Assembly (NCBI GenBank): GCA_903899865.1
Contig: CAIUKZ010000500.1
Coordinates: 1-16,265, forward strand
Length of the DNA stretch: 16,265 bases
From: an uncultured Bacteroidales bacterium
Lineage (GTDB): Bacteria > Bacteroidota > Bacteroidia > Bacteroidales > Paludibacteraceae
Direction: 5' to 3'
Shown: positions 15,253 through 16,265 of the stretch, piece after piece
Position numbering within the stretch: the first letter of the stretch is position 1
Layout of the letters: every line of letters starts with the position of its first letter
Notes under the pieces: model-generated
The model's input: only the letters and a program-made list of their open reading frames with translations
Databases searched by the model: none
What the model was told of the DNA's origin: nothing
Program-made: the position numbers and the translations under genes

Positions 15253-16265
15253 TTAGGCTATTTCAATATTATCTTTCTTTGATACCTTCCACTGCCAATA
15301 GGCAAATGCTAGCACACATAACACAAAGAGGATGGATGACAGTAATGCAATCTGATTTCCATATTTGTAGGAAGTGGGTTCGAAACGAAACTCCACATCG
15401 TACACACCTGCCTTGAGTGGCATAGCCCTCAGGAAATAGTTGGCTCTAATATAAGGCACACTTTCACCTTTTATATATGCATTCCATCCATCCTGATAAT
15501 AGACTTCCGAAAAAACAGCCATCTGATCAGTCACCGAACTAAAGCTATAAACCACATCGTTGGGTTCATACTTTGTCAACACGATGCGTGAGGTAGTGTC
15601 AACAGTCATTTTCGCGGGAAGTAATGCTGAGAATGATTTGTCAACCACCACGTCTTTCTTGGTATCAACCACACCAAGCAGTGCCATCTCTTCATTCGCA
15701 TCATTAGCTAGGCGGATGTTATTTACAAACCATGCGTTGCCATTGGCATACGGATTGACCAAAGGCGCTGACTCTTTGTTATAAATCAAATACTTCATGT
15801 TCAGCATGTTCAACACACCCAATGAATCCAAAGTTTTACCAATCACATCAGAAGTGTTGGCACGGCCAAAAGCAGCAAAAAGTTGCCCCATCTCCTTGTC
15901 AATGTGCATATTGATAAGCTCTTGATAACGACGAAGTTTAGCCGCATGATATCCTCCAATATGCTTATGAAAATAAGAAGGCGAAGCATCATTAAACACA
16001 TTCACGGTGGCATCCAACACTCTATAATGAGTCTTATCTTGTAGAATATAGGCGTCAGCAGGTGAAGGCTGAAGTAGGTTGTCAATTTTACGTTTACGTT
16101 GAAAATTATCTGCATTCAAATATCGCTTAGTTACGGGTGCCAAATCAGCAATAAATAAAATGCCCAAAGCAATGTAAAGTATGTTTTTATTAATCACATC
16201 TTTGATAAACAACCACAACACACCTGCAGCCAAAACAATAAAAATCAAAGACCTAAAAGCATCTG
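15253..16265 (-). CDS. YfhO-family membrane protein, C-terminal part (5' end outside window)
   Basis: The frame stays open through the right edge (codons for DAFRS precede the methionine at 16248), so this is the C-terminal 337 residues of a larger protein. Two hydrophobic spans near its start (FIVLAAGVLWLFI and ILYIALGILFIADLAPV) are followed by a long soluble region and a final membrane helix (about IALLSSILFVLCVLAFAYW), with a short basic tail. The soluble part carries features usual in Bacteroidota YfhO-like proteins: MKYLIYNKESAPLVNPYANGNAW in the middle, then a beta region with VYYQDGWNAYIKG and RANYFLRAMPLKAG. YfhO relatives are large polytopic proteins thought to act in glycosylation of lipoteichoic acid or other surface glycans; in Bacteroidota the substrate is not known. 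It heads the visible part of the ftsX-queA block. Confidence 0.85.
   Translation of the reverse strand, partial: DAFRSLIFIVLAAGVLWLFIKDVINKNILYIALGILFIADLAPVTKRYLNADNFQRKRKIDNLLQPSPADAYILQDKTHYRVLDATVNVFNDASPSYFHKHIGGYHAAKLRRYQELINMHIDKEMGQLFAAFGRANTSDVIGKTLDSLGVLNMLNMKYLIYNKESAPLVNPYANGNAWFVNNIRLANDANEEMALLGVVDTKKDVVVDKSFSALLPAKMTVDTTSRIVLTKYEPNDVVYSFSSVTDQMAVFSEVYYQDGWNAYIKGESVPYIRANYFLRAMPLKAGVYDVEFRFEPTSYKYGNQIALLSSILFVLCVLAFAYWQWKVSKKDNIEIA

Overview
The window comes from a member of the Bacteroidota, order not resolved. The evidence is a type IX secretion (Por) C-terminal sorting domain, promoter boxes of the TAnnTTTG type, the absence of Shine-Dalgarno sites, and the YfhO-family / ftsX / DUF3098 / uppP / truB / queA gene string. 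The DNA is AT-rich. I see no RNA genes, insertion sequences or CRISPR arrays.

Left part (1-6170, + strand): the 3' end of a system II cytochrome c maturation gene (ccsA) is followed after 4 nt by a secreted cytochrome with 20 CxxCH haem-binding motifs. After 30 nt comes a second secreted cytochrome with 12 motifs, and then, 129 nt on, a signal-peptide-bearing predicted outer-membrane beta-barrel protein. Together these look like a haem-attachment gene, two very haem-dense periplasmic or surface electron carriers and an outer-membrane partner. A role in moving electrons across or beyond the outer membrane is inference. A secreted T9SS cargo protein of unknown function follows and ends in a perfect hairpin terminator.

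Middle part (6171-11413): a thiamine-binding (MTH1187/DUF77) family protein and uvrB lie on the - strand, separated by two abutting tandem-repeat arrays with 8-9 bp units. A small PspC-domain membrane protein (-) is divergent from a polysaccharide-deacetylase-like lipoprotein (+), which has a well-formed Bacteroidota promoter and probably a GTG start. The PRPP synthetase gene prs (+) follows and converges on queA across a second perfect hairpin.

Right part (11449-16265, - strand): a co-directional block transcribed right to left, YfhO-like membrane protein (cut by the window edge), ftsX, DUF3098, uppP, truB, queA. The overlaps ATGA (DUF3098/uppP) and TAATG (uppP/truB) indicate translational coupling. 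It groups cell division and cell-wall lipid-carrier recycling with tRNA modification.

The part most worth following up is the 20-haem/12-haem/barrel locus. Both cytochromes are built from the same roughly 75-residue three-haem module. In the 12-haem protein the number of histidines outside CxxCH is exactly equal to the number of haems, which suggests full bis-histidine ligation.
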